From: Meconema thalassinum
Taxonomy: Eukaryota > Arthropoda > Insecta > Orthoptera > Tettigoniidae
Assembly (NCBI GenBank): GCA_946902985.2
Contig: OX336389.2
Coordinates: 343,020,444 to 343,084,443, forward strand
DNA length: 64,000 bases
Direction of reading: 5' to 3'
The notes under the pieces are model-generated. The model was given only the letters and a program-made list of their open reading frames with translations. It was not told the origin of the DNA and did not search any database. A program made the translations under genes and the position numbers. Below, piece after piece: positions 54,352-64,000 of the stretch. Numbering within the stretch: position 1 is the first letter of the stretch; each line of letters starts with the position of its first letter.

Positions 54352-54482
54352 TCGGCAATGTTTCTAGGTTTATGCCGTGTCCTGTGTGGGGTTCCACCTA
54401 GGAACACCAAAATAGGCTTATCAGCGGGCTCTTTGTGTCCGTGCTCCCACAGGAGTAGCAAATAATATTATGTACTATTTAT
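54352..54482. other. Short insertion in the inverted arm P'
   Basis: About 125 bp (GAACTCGGCAATGTTTCTAG...CACAGGAGTAGC) without counterpart in arm P, flanked by AATATTA-like bases on both sides. Possibly a SINE end; not identified. Confidence 0.4.
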
Positions 54483-55974
54483 AAAAAGGTTTTGATGAAT
54501 TCCAACCGCAGATACCATATAAAGCAATAAGATCTCACGTTGTATTTTCTCAAATAAAGCAAGGACTCTCTGTTTAACGTGTTCAGTTAATTCTTGGGGG
54601 GAGAGGGGTATTGCTGTTAAATTTTATTAAGAGCAGAAAGGAGGTAGCAAAGCATAGCACATGTTTCTTTAGTTCATTTATGAACACCAGCAGCTTGTAG
54701 AGAAGGCCATTTCCAGCAATATAATAGAACATTGCACAGATTTTTTTACAGTGTGTAAACGTCAAAGAAAACAAAACTCGTGTTTCTGGCATGGCCCCCT
54801 CATGCTATGACGTAGCCGTCCCCAGTACATAAAAGGATAGTTGCGAAGCAAAGAATACCTTGCATTCGACCATGGCCTTCTCGAATACCCCACTCGGACA
54901 GAGTCCCGCAGTGACATTTAAAATAGGAGGCCTTGGAACTCGGCGACAGTCGCTCTAACTTGGCCAGTGAGAAATGTCGCCAGTGGGAAAAACCCAAACC
55001 GAGCGACTCTGACGCGCTACAAAGTCGCAAGCTTGGCCTCAGCCTAATGCCGCAAGCAAATGGGTCACTTTTCTTCCATTCGCCCCATCGATGCGCGGCC
55101 ATGAAGAAGATGATATTCTTATGTTAGCTTTTACTTACATTACTATTACACATTACTTAAAAAAGAAGCGAAGGAAAAGAAAATACAGCCTTCATCCGAT
55201 CAACGAGCAAAGACACGCAAGTGGACATTTTCACACTTAATTTAATACCCTATGGACCCATAATTTTTCAAATTTTAGAATGAGTGTAACTTCGTATGAC
55301 GAACTTTGTGTGTACCTCAAGAAAGGAATTGAATATCAACTTTTAACAACGCAATCTCAGTAGAAGAAAGACTTGGAGGTACGTCGAGATAATATAAAAT
55401 TTACACCTAGTTTATAAAACTATGTATTAGAGTTTCATTGTAGTACAATGCTTTATTTATTTATTCATTCATTTATTAATTTATTCATTGAATCATTGAT
55501 TTATTAAATAATTAAGTTATTTATTTATTTATTTATTGATTATGGAGCGCGTCAATCGCCCAGAGCCTAGCATGCTAGAGCGACGTTGCCTATGAGCAAT
55601 GCTATATATGCGCTCAGTGTCGCGCTAGCATGGCCATATCGATAAGAAACTACGCAGAGCATCTTTGTCGCTGCGCCGAGAAAACGCTCTCTGCTGCGTC
55701 TTTGTCGACATGTCGACCAATCATGGCCACCTACATTTGAATCAATGTAATGTACTAAGGCGGCCGTGTCGTGGCATTTCTGTCGCGGCTACAAAGTCGC
55801 AAGCTTGGCCTTAGCCTACATCAAAAGGTTATGCTGTAAGACTGTAAAATACGTAAATTAATTCACTTATTTTATATCGGTTAGTATTTGTACGGGAAAA
55901 TAAGACATGGTTCAGCATCTAGCCAATACGGGGAAAGCTGTACAGCGTTGCCGAGATGGAGCCCATTACTTCCG

Positions 55975-56856
55975 AGCGAGATGCTCCATGACGCGTGACC
56001 ACCCATTAAGAAGTGCAGGTCCGTACGGCCATTAAACATGATGCCGTCTCACACCATGACGCCACCACCCTGTGGTTGTATTGGCTACCCGGTTCACTCC
56101 AGATTAATGTGCGACGGGAATCGTTCTGCAAACTGAAGTGGGATTCATCTGTGAAGAGTACATCTCTCCATTCATTCATGGTCCAGTTTCGACGTTGACG
56201 GCTCCACAGTAAACGGGCCTGTGTCTGTGCTGGAGTGAGCGGGACGCACACCGCTGGACGTCTGGCAAACAGCCCTGCTGTTCTGAGCCTCCGGTACACA
56301 TTTGCCGAGAAACGGCAACCCCTGAGACGGCTGCAAGGCTCGCCGACAATTGTCTTGCAGGTGCACTCCGATTCCGTCGGGCGGTTAAGGCCAGATATCG
56401 CTCCTGCTGTGGAGTGGTTACTCTTTGTCGACCTGGTACTGGCCTACGACTAACATCTCCAGTGTCTCGAAATCGTCTCCAAAGCCTGGAAATGACACTT
56501 TGTGGCACATTCAAGGATACGGCGATGTCGGTCTGTGTCTGGCTTTCTTTCAGGCGGCAGAGTATTCTACCCTGCAAAACGGGATCCAAATGGCGTCTTT
56601 GTGCCATTATGTTGTCACGTTCACCATGAGGCTACACTCCGCACATTATAACAGGGCAAACACGACTGAGGGAATATGGGGCGCAGACACTGGCTGTGTT
56701 TACCTTTCGGTTACGCCGCTAGTCAATGCAGGTAATACTTCTTTCCTATACAGAGCGAACACGTAAGGTTAGTAGGTGAATATGTCGTGCGATTTGCGGT
56801 CTATTTCCTCTTTCCCTGCTTATTCGTAACGTATGCTTAACTTTTGGACACTAGTG
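55975..56856 (-). mobile_element. 3-prime-truncated Tc1-like element of a second family
   Basis: The minus-strand end reads TA then CACTAGTGTCCAAAAGTTAA (56837-56856), a Tc1-type terminus. About 220 bp later comes a transposase start. The element breaks off near 55980, before the second catalytic Asp, with no second terminus found. Confidence 0.7.
56006..56607 (-). pseudogene. Tc1-like transposase, N-terminal remnant
   Basis: Starts at ATG 56607: MAQRRHLDPVLQGRILCRLK, SQTQTDIAVSLNVPQSVISR and LWRRFRDTGDVSRRPVPGRQ give the paired helix-turn-helix with a GRQR hook. After a frameshift near 56295 it continues MYRRLRTAGLFARRPAV, RLLWSRQRRNWTMNEWRDV and LFTDESHFSL (first catalytic Asp). A further shift gives DGIMFNGRTDLHFL, the WGGI..GRTDLH block. 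The segments bearing the second Asp and the Glu are missing. It is unlike the Tc1 transposase at 3697 in sequence, so it is a separate family. Confidence 0.8.
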
Positions 56857-56858
56857 TA

Positions 56859-57195
56859 TAAATGCCATGAACCATGCGATAATTGGATTTCACGATCTAC
56901 TGTAATGACATAAGAGCCTTCAGCGTAAAGATTGATTATGGCAAGGAGGGCGCGTTTATTTTTTCAGTATTTGAATGAAAAACAGTAGAAATCATAGTTT
57001 GGGTTCACTTGTGCTCGGAATATTCTGAATGTTTGGTTCAAGTACAAATATTTTATCAAGGATGTATCAAGATTGGAATAATTTACTAACGAAACTGAAA
57101 TTTATACACATACGTAACTTGAGGTATATGAACTCGTTGCAAACGTCGCTCCATTCTTGTTTCGCTATGACAACAGGAGTAATATTCACTTTGTA

Positions 57196-57226
<31 letters not shown>

Positions 57227-59689
57227 TACAAATCTAACGGTCAAACAGTACTTTACGAAACTCTTGTACTGAGGCGTTTAAAGTGCCATCGTTACAGACA
57301 AGTTTCGTGTTCTCATCTCGTACGCGATATTCCTGTTGTATAATGCTCGGACGTCTTGTCGGGAAAATAGTGAATAATACTTCCATCTTGTTCCGTAAAT
57401 ACTGTATATTGACAGAACATACAGTATGTTTGGTACTTCAATCATACAAATTCTCGTCGTTGTCATCACCCTCTTCTGGTTCCCCACAACGATTCGAAGA
57501 CCTTGTCCGAGATTCGACAGGAACCTGCAGGAAATGGGCATGATGGCTCGGTGGAATAAACAGCAGTAAGCCCTCCATGTCCTTTTTCTTTGTTTCTGTA
57601 TCTCGGAGTCCATACTTGGAAGTGAGGATCCGACCTTGAGGGCTTTTAGTACTTATGCTCCGAAGACAAAGGACATTCTACTCAGTGGCGCAGCGGTCCA
57701 GCTGTTGGCCAAGGATCATGTAACTATAAGAGATTGGTTATAGAATTTCCGAGAGAGAGCAACGCCTGAGGCTATGTACTGCTCCAGCAAGTCTGGCAAC
57801 ATAAAAAGTAAAAAGCCATATGAATGTAGCCTTTATTACACGTAATTGAACAGTTTGTTCTGCGATGAGTAATTGATTATTGATGAAAATGACACAAGCG
57901 GTGGGATTTTCAATCAACACCGACATTGTACGAGTAAACATGCACAACAACGCGTACGTGGCTGACAGCGCTCTCCAAATGGCGCACGTTTCTTCTCCTT
58001 GATGCAGAGCGTCTACCGCGCATATGCGGTACTACGCTGCAGCGGAACGTACAACTAGTTCAAGACACAGGCGGCACACGTCTATGAAGAAGGTATACAA
58101 AAACTCGTGCCACGCTATGACAAATGCCTGCAACATTTCGGCAGTTATGTGGAAAAGTAGTTTAAGGGTTGTAGAATTTTGTGCAATAAATAATTTTTCT
58201 GTATCTGTTCACAATTTAATGTTATTACCAAACGGAACTTACTTTCTGGACGTACTTCGTATTTACAGTAAACCTCGTGTTCATGGTAAGCTGAATAAAA
58301 TGTGTTAGAAAACAAATTAACTTCATTGTTGTCCTCAAGTATCAGTCGAAACATCCGCTGCTGTATTTAACCTAATTCTTTCATTATATTCATTTCAATT
58401 CCATATCATTATAGCTTGTTCTTCCTCTAGAATCACTAGGTCGACGAATATGCACTTGATGCTCATCACTATTCGAATCAGATTCAACCATTTCACAGAT
58501 TATCGTATTGTACTTGGCAAAACTGTAGGGTATTGTGCAGGGCGAGTGTTTTGCTGGAGCGAAACTGCATGGCTGCTGCCGGCTAGCCAAAAGTCCGCGT
58601 TGCTGCCGTTATAGTTCTCTCACTTTCTTCATTAATGACCGGCTCACTTCTGAAACCCAGTTGGGCGGCTATGTTTACAGTAATGTCTGCGTGGAACCAG
58701 AGCTTTCCCAGCTCTAGGCACCGCGTTGTCAACTCTCCACCGTAGCCACTGAGAGCAAGCAGCCAGACTGGACAGAACTGCGTGCTACTGTGCAACACTG
58801 GAAACCTGGCAAGCGAGGCGGCAGCCAGGACAGGACTTTGCTCTCCACGTGGACTCGTATAGCAAGCCTGCTATTGGTCAGCAGCGTACAATGGTGGTTG
58901 TCGGCGCATGCTATCTATCGTTTGAATTGCCGGTTTTTAACGAGGAAAGGGAGAGCACAATACTCGAGTCACCACGGGCTGCTGCTTCTCTCTTGCTTAC
59001 TATTGTGCAATCCACATATAGCAAGCCATGATGAAGGGCATGGATGGAACAGCATTGTGACATATGAGGGTTTCCACCCCCCAAAGACGATATGTTGAGC
59101 AATGGTAGATTGGTAGTCCTTTATACTGGGCGAGCAGCATAAAGCAGAACCGGCCCCGCGGCAGCGCAGCCTGCACACAGTAAAATTTATACATCGTTGC
59201 GTGTTATTGTCGCAAACGTTCAACAAAAAAAGCTGAAAACTGCGCGGTAAAACGGACTTAAGTACACCCGACCGGCACTGTATTGCGTCACCGGCCGATC
59301 CACTCATTTATTCAGAAACTCAGAATTTCCCGCGCACAGGCTACAGCGGTTCCGCGTTATTTTGCTCACCCAGAATAACAATACTTTTCCGTCTGTCTTA
59401 CGGCAATAGCTCGATTGTTGTTTTGTTGAGGTATTAGCTTTTTATCGCTTCGTTTGGTACTTGTTAGCAGAAATTGTCGAACGTGTCAATGTTGTTTCAT
59501 TGTTGTTTATTGCACCATTTCTTGTTATTGTTTAGTATGCCATTTATATTGCTTTATTTAAGGACTTGGGCATCTTGTTCATTTCGGTCTTGAGAGAACC
59601 ATTCCACACATGAAGGTCAAATATATGACATTTTCTGAAAAGTAGCTCCTAAATTATTTGAACTACTCTGATTAAAATAACGAATTGTT
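56859..59689. other. No gene recognised
   Basis: Short frames only (largest about 112 aa at 58969-59307, minus). 58300-59300 is GC-richer and has several overlapping frames, for example 58583-58798 (minus) with SEPVINEESERTITAATR, but no domain I know. An AAAG microsatellite lies at 57195-57226. Confidence 0.4.
57195..57226. repeat. (AAAG)n microsatellite
   Basis: About eight uninterrupted AAAG units. Confidence 0.95.
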
Positions 59690-60182
59690 TGGTTGGTTCC
59701 TCAGTTTAAGGGCTGCGACAACGCGGTCATGTAGCCCCGTGTACTTTAGAATCCGTCAGATATCCGGTGTTAATTGTGATGGCTGTATTAGTGTGTGTTA
59801 TCTGTTTTTAATTCAAGTAAGGACATTGAATTTTCAAGTAGTTCCTACTTTTGCTGCCAAACGCCTCCGTCAACGACTACTAGTTCAGAATTTGGTTACT
59901 AGATGCCACCACAGTCGGCTCCTGGCGACGAACGTTGGAACCTAAGATCGTTGGTCAAATTTAACCTATAATTTAGTATCACACAAGTGTAATTAGTGGA
60001 AGGTTCTTTAACATGCCATAAATCTATGACATGGGACCTCCGGCTATACTTCCAATCCGAAGGAAGGCATACTGAGGGATTTTTAACCCTCTTAAAAATC
60101 TGACGACTTCGGCCGGGTTTGAACCCGCGATCTTGGGCATAGAAGCTCAGCATGCTACCAAATACGCCACCAAAGCCGCTAA
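59690..60182 (-). mobile_element. tRNA-derived SINE, family C, complete copy
   Basis: The minus-strand head is AGCGGCTTTGGTGGCGTATT with box A (TGGCGTATTTGG) and box B GGTTCAAACCC, in tRNA spacing. The body includes CCTCAGTATGCCTTCCTTCG. The tail (GGGGCTACATGACCGCGTTG, minus strand) is the block shared with SINE family A. It is the more complete relative of 47381-47828. Confidence 0.75.
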
Positions 60183-60599
60183 CGTATTGTTTACTAAGAG
60201 AATGAATATAGAGCTATTTTTAAAATTAAAAAACAGATCAGCATTTGAGTCAAATTATAAATATTTGGCATGCAACGCTTCAAAATTAAATAACATCAGA
60301 AGGGTTACGTTTAGAATGCCGTGGTTTGCACCTATCGCTAGGATTCCAAGGAAAAGGAAATCACTAAATGAGGAAAATGAAGCAGAGAAGTACCCTGAGT
60401 AAGCTGCAGGTGCCATTTCAAAGAACAAATATACTTGTAACTGTCAATTTTATCAACTTCCAACTTAAACGTGTTTTCCTGAATATTATCATTTTTCAAT
60501 ACATACTATCTGTTATCTCAGTAACCACAGGACCCAAGCTTCTGAAAATTGTACTACAGTTTAACAATATTTCAATACATAAACTGATCCTATAAACTT

Positions 60600-61390
60600 A
60601 CCAATGTTTAAATTGAAATCAATTTAATTCGGATTTAGGAAGATTTGGTGGATTTCAAAGCTTATACACATTATTTTCATATTTTTCTAAAAAAACTAGT
60701 TCAATCCGATCTGCCAATTTCATATGTTAAAAGTTTCAGTGTACTGTCGGCGCAGAAATTGTGTGCACCCGAGTTTGGAGATAAATAGCAAAATAACCAA
60801 AAGACCTTCAGAAAAACAAGTACCATCACCAGTTACTTTGTTTATATCTGCTTTGATTGATGATAAAGGTAACTTTAGAAACGTATTTTAATATCTTTTA
60901 TGGCAGGTGTAATGTAAAAAGTACCGGTTTTTGGCGGGTTTCGAGGGAAACGTCGACTTAAGAGATTCACAATTCTCAACGCCGTTGTGCTGCAGTAACC
61001 AAATTTAAATATGTATTGGTCAGATATGTTGTCTGTGTGTATGTGAAGTTTCAAACTTTTTTCTCCAACACAAACAACAATACAATCAATAATGTGAAAG
61101 GCTCGCATTTCGAAACTGGACTTCCGTAGAAGTTCGTTCTTGGGTGCGTTGTAATCCACGTATACTAAGCGTTTGCGGTATGTAACTATCCGTAATGTGA
61201 ATAAATGGGTTTATTTTATATGGATTGATTTTTATTATGATTTTGGTGGCTGTTGTCGGCAGGCGAGATCAGCAGGAATGTTGGTGCGCTGTTGCCGCGT
61301 TCCCTTGCTTTGGCGCGTCAGAGGACGTCACTGACTGATCAGCGCTCCGCACTGCTTCATAATGCAATATATCTGTTGAAATGTAGTACA
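60600..61390. repeat. Unclassified dispersed repeat
   Basis: 60605-60675 (GTTTAAATTGAAATCAATTT...GGATTTCAAAGCTT) recurs directly at 63416-63478. 60740-61160 resembles 46375-46780. 61255-61350 recurs inverted at 63176-63236 (AGCGCTGATCAG, GCGGCAACAGCGCACCAAC). No coding sequence. Confidence 0.6.
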
Positions 61391-62524
61391 TCCATATTAA
61401 GTAGATTTGTATTGTATTAGAAAACATTTCTACAGCGCCAACTGTAGGACATTTTGCGAAATGATGTCTGGCAGTATACCTTTCAGATCTGTCCTTGTAT
61501 TGAGTATATTTTAACGTTGGAGAGACTTATTTAAATTTTAATTTGCTATACAGTACATCACAATAAGATGACTCTCGGTGGTGATAAAATATTTAAAACA
61601 CAAAGAAAGCCAGTCCCAGAAGCGTGATGTGGCGATAAATAAATGAATGAATGATTAAGAATTACTAATTAATTCACAAGCTCGTAATAATATTAGTAAG
61701 AAAAATAAATTATATAATAATACTTTTATTGCAGCCAAATAGCCATTGAAAATAAAGTATAAAACGTGCACTAAAATTGCACTCGGACACCTCGAGTTGC
61801 ATAGTCTTTGATTGATGTTGTCCTTTTCCTACATAGCTCTAAGTGGTAGCGATCACATGCTTGTCCACATAGTTGGCATACACGTCACTGTAAGTTCATG
61901 GAAATATTTGCTAACGCAAATAAGGTGGTGAAAACCATGGACAGCCAGACGTGTAAACACATGCCTCAACTCAAAGTTGGCTGTTGTCCACGTCCGGTCA
62001 ATCATGGCTCCGGTTCCAAAAATAAATTATGTGCTGTTATATTGTCTCATATCTGTTCCTAACAAAATTAATTTATTGATGTTTACTAAAAGGAAACTAT
62101 TTAGATCAAACAAACTCTGAATAATTAACTAGTACAAAATAAACCAATAAAGTAATTAAATCCTAAAGAAATTATCAGAGACTTTTGTCTTCCTTGAATG
62201 AGGATCGCATTCTTCGCCAGTTTCAACATTCACTGTTCAACTCTGCCCTTAGATGTGTCAAAGGAAGTCTGTACACACATCAACGAGTCACCGTCTATCA
62301 TTGTATCTCGGATATTGTCCTAATGTGTAGTTCCCAGTTTCACTCAGGAAATTGTGGAGTAGATACCTTCACAATGCCTCCTAGAAACCTGTTGACGGAG
62401 TGCGGAATTAGTATGGTTTTGAGTGCTATGTGTTTCTTTTAAGAGGGTGAGATGGCGATAAGAGATATCCGGTGCTCCAGCGAGTTGTTGATTGGCTTGG
62501 AGTGACCCCTCGCTCGGTAAAATA
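61391..62524. other. AT-rich, no gene recognised
   Basis: No open frame above 85 aa and no motif. It lies between the two halves of the repeat described at 60600 and 63160. Confidence 0.4.
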
Positions 62525-62910
62525 GGTTGTTGTTAATTCTTTTAGGGGCTTTGTGACATCGAGGTCATGCAGCCCCGTGTACTTGGGTTTGCGTAGAATT
62601 TGTCTGATCACCTGTGTCACTGTGATGCCTGTACTAGCGTGTGCATTTGTAATAATTTAAGTACGATTTGGGTAGTAAGTGGGCGTGGCCTTAAGTTAGG
62701 CACCATCCCGGCATTTGCCTGGAGTAGAAGTGGGAAACGACGGAAAATCACTTCCAGGATGGCTGAGGTAGGAATCGAACCCGCCTCTACTCAGTTTTGC
62801 CTCACGAGACAAAACGACGAGAATTCAATTTCTTGGTGGAGCCGGTAATCGAACCCAGGCCTTCGCGGTGACAGCCAAGAATGCAAGCCACTACGCAACG
62901 AGGCGGACGG
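62525..62910 (-). mobile_element. tRNA-derived SINE, family A
   Basis: The minus-strand head CGCCTCGTTGCGTAGTGGCT is followed by GGGTTCGATTACC (box B, one change) and a second box B GGGTTCGATTCCT, then GGCAAATGCCGGGATGGTGC and the shared tail with GGGGCTGCATGACC. The order is identical to that of the copy at 945-1385, confirming the two-module structure. Confidence 0.78.
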
Positions 62911-63159
62911 TTAATACGATGAATGCTGAGATTGTGAGGGATGAAAATCCAGGAACAGGCCAAGAGGAAAAGACTATCGGTAGGACGAATCTATTCACAT
63001 TGCCCAGTTTACAATATTATTGGAGTAATACGTAGATCTATTCACAGTTTTTATTTTGAAAAATTATTTCTCACTATCGAAGAATTGGAGAAATGTTTAT
63101 TAGACTTTCAGAAAATGTCGAAAATATGATGGGAAATGTGGAAACGAAATACATTTTAC

Positions 63160-63490
63160 TTTAATATGCTCTGTGCCGAGGAAGCGCTGATCAGGCAGTG
63201 AGCGAATGCGGCAACAGCGCACCAACTTGCCTCACAACTTTTTCTCTCATGGATTAGGAGAAATGGAACTCTGTATGACTAAGTTAACATCGAAATAGGG
63301 ATGGCACAGTCTCCTTAAGCTTTCCGACGTGAGCTAAGTAGGGCTATAGTTAAACGAGATGGGTTTGAATTGAACGATAATGTGCGTTATTGAGATATAG
63401 CTCGTTTAATCTAAAAGTTTAAATTGAAATTAATTTCAATCGGATTTAGAAAGATTCGGAGGATTTCAGAGCTTTTGTACATGATAACAA
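63160..63490. repeat. Partner of the dispersed repeat at 60600
   Basis: Contains the inverted match to 61255-61350 (63176-63236) and the direct match to 60605-60675 (63416-63478). Confidence 0.55.
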
Positions 63491-63623
63491 TAGCAGTAGT
63501 GCAGAGATACTGTGTGTTTAGTATTATTCGCAAGCCACTCTCACATAGGGATAGAAGGCCAACAAAAGTTCATAGAGTGGCATTGATCCGCAACCTAGTG
63601 AAATGCTAACCTGTTACTTCGGC

Positions 63624-63645
63624 TGTGTGTGTGTGTGTGTGTGTA
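63624..63645. repeat. (GT)n microsatellite
   Basis: About eleven uninterrupted TG units followed by TATATAA. Confidence 0.95.
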
Positions 63646-64000
63646 TATAATATTTACGAGCTGTGTGAAACTTGCCACCCATTCCGTGTGTGGTTTCATG
63701 ACGAATAGCATGTTAGTGCTTTTGTCGCAACTTAGATTAACGGTTATCTTGTCCGTGATAACCATTGTTTCTTAATCACCCCTTTTCAGGGTCAAGTCAT
63801 TCGAGGATTCAAATTTAACAAGCATTTGGAAAGTTGGAAGATAACCTTGAAGGTATATCGTTAGATAAGAAATCAACTTGTACATTGGTGGTGTCGCCTG
63901 CGATTTCCCTTGATCTTGGGCCACAGCGATTTTCAGTGGCTATCTCAAGTGCTGACATTCTGGATTTGTACCTAATTTTAACCCTTAGAGCAACTTTCTC
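63646..64000. other. No gene recognised
   Basis: Nothing identifiable up to the window edge. Confidence 0.4.

Larger units (their letters stand above)
46787..55820. repeat. Composite inverted duplication P-Q-P'-Q' (foldback-like)
   Basis: Block P (46787-49142, order A-E) recurs inverted at 53455-55046. Block Q (49143-49508 plus 53042-53455, order F-H) recurs inverted at 55047-55820. By-eye matches: A 46787-47080 with 54775-55046; B 47150-47380 with 54515-54755; C 47829-48237 with 54115-54500; D 48244-48432 with 53590-53773; E 48985-49142 with 53455-53600; F 49143-49508 with 55440-55820; G and H 53042-53455 with 55047-55460. Both P and Q begin with GGCTGAGGCCAAGCTTGCGA, and P' and Q' end with its complement. 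The copies are clearly diverged. No protein is encoded apart from later insertions. Confidence 0.85.

Noticed and set aside
58583..59307. Cluster of short overlapping frames as a possible exon set
   Set aside because: No consistent splice sites or domain could be found on either strand.

Overview
This window looks like intergenic or heterochromatic DNA from a large, repeat-rich arthropod genome. An insect is most likely, and a polyneopteran such as a stick insect, orthopteran or cockroach would fit; that last step is inference. The reasons are tRNA-derived SINEs, several LINE clades (RTE, CR1-like, Jockey, and an RNase H-bearing type), Tc1, Transib, hAT and Harbinger DNA elements, AT-rich spacers and (CAT)n-tailed retroelements. 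I found no convincing host gene, rRNA, functional tRNA or CRISPR array. Nearly everything that can be read is a mobile element, and many are nested. Target-site duplications (TSDs) and coding frames that resume after an insert allow the nesting to be reconstructed.

Region by region. 0-5.1 kb: an RT scrap, a SINE, a Harbinger-like MITE (1730-2746), and a minisatellite-bearing non-autonomous retroelement interrupted by an intact Tc1 element (3453-4917; 341-aa DD34E transposase). 5.1-8.1 kb: AT-rich, with one SINE. About 8.1-19.5 kb: a DNA transposon with an unassigned DDE-like transposase on the minus strand. It is flanked by repeats of GTAACGGAGGTTAC, its gene is split by a CR1-like LINE with an SGNH domain (10135-13957), and an RTE LINE with an intact 1051-aa ORF (15877-19522, 18-bp TSD) sits beside it. 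19.5-22.7 kb: AT-rich, no gene seen.

22.7-37.2 kb: a deep nest. A SINE was hit by an RNase H-bearing LINE (TSD at 23011 and 36849). That LINE was then hit by two non-autonomous elements carrying the LINE's own 3-prime tail (25373-26804 and 29769-31041), by an internally deleted Transib with RSS-like ends (27310-29447), by an LTR-like insertion (33382-36252), and by about 1 kb that I cannot explain. 37.2-40.3 kb: no gene seen. 40.3-45.7 kb: a Jockey LINE on the minus strand, split by a hAT MITE (41044-41731) and by a second element with CACAGTG ends (43403-44924).

46.8-55.8 kb: a large foldback structure in the order P-Q-P'-Q' (two blocks, each repeated inverted). It contains an RTE LINE with two in-frame stops (49521-53041) and several SINEs, and the opposite arms preserve the empty insertion sites. 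56.0-56.9 kb: a truncated Tc1 remnant of a different family. 57-64 kb: SINEs, microsatellites and an unclassified dispersed repeat. The likely active players are the Tc1 element and the minus-strand RTE LINE. The other coding sequences are broken.
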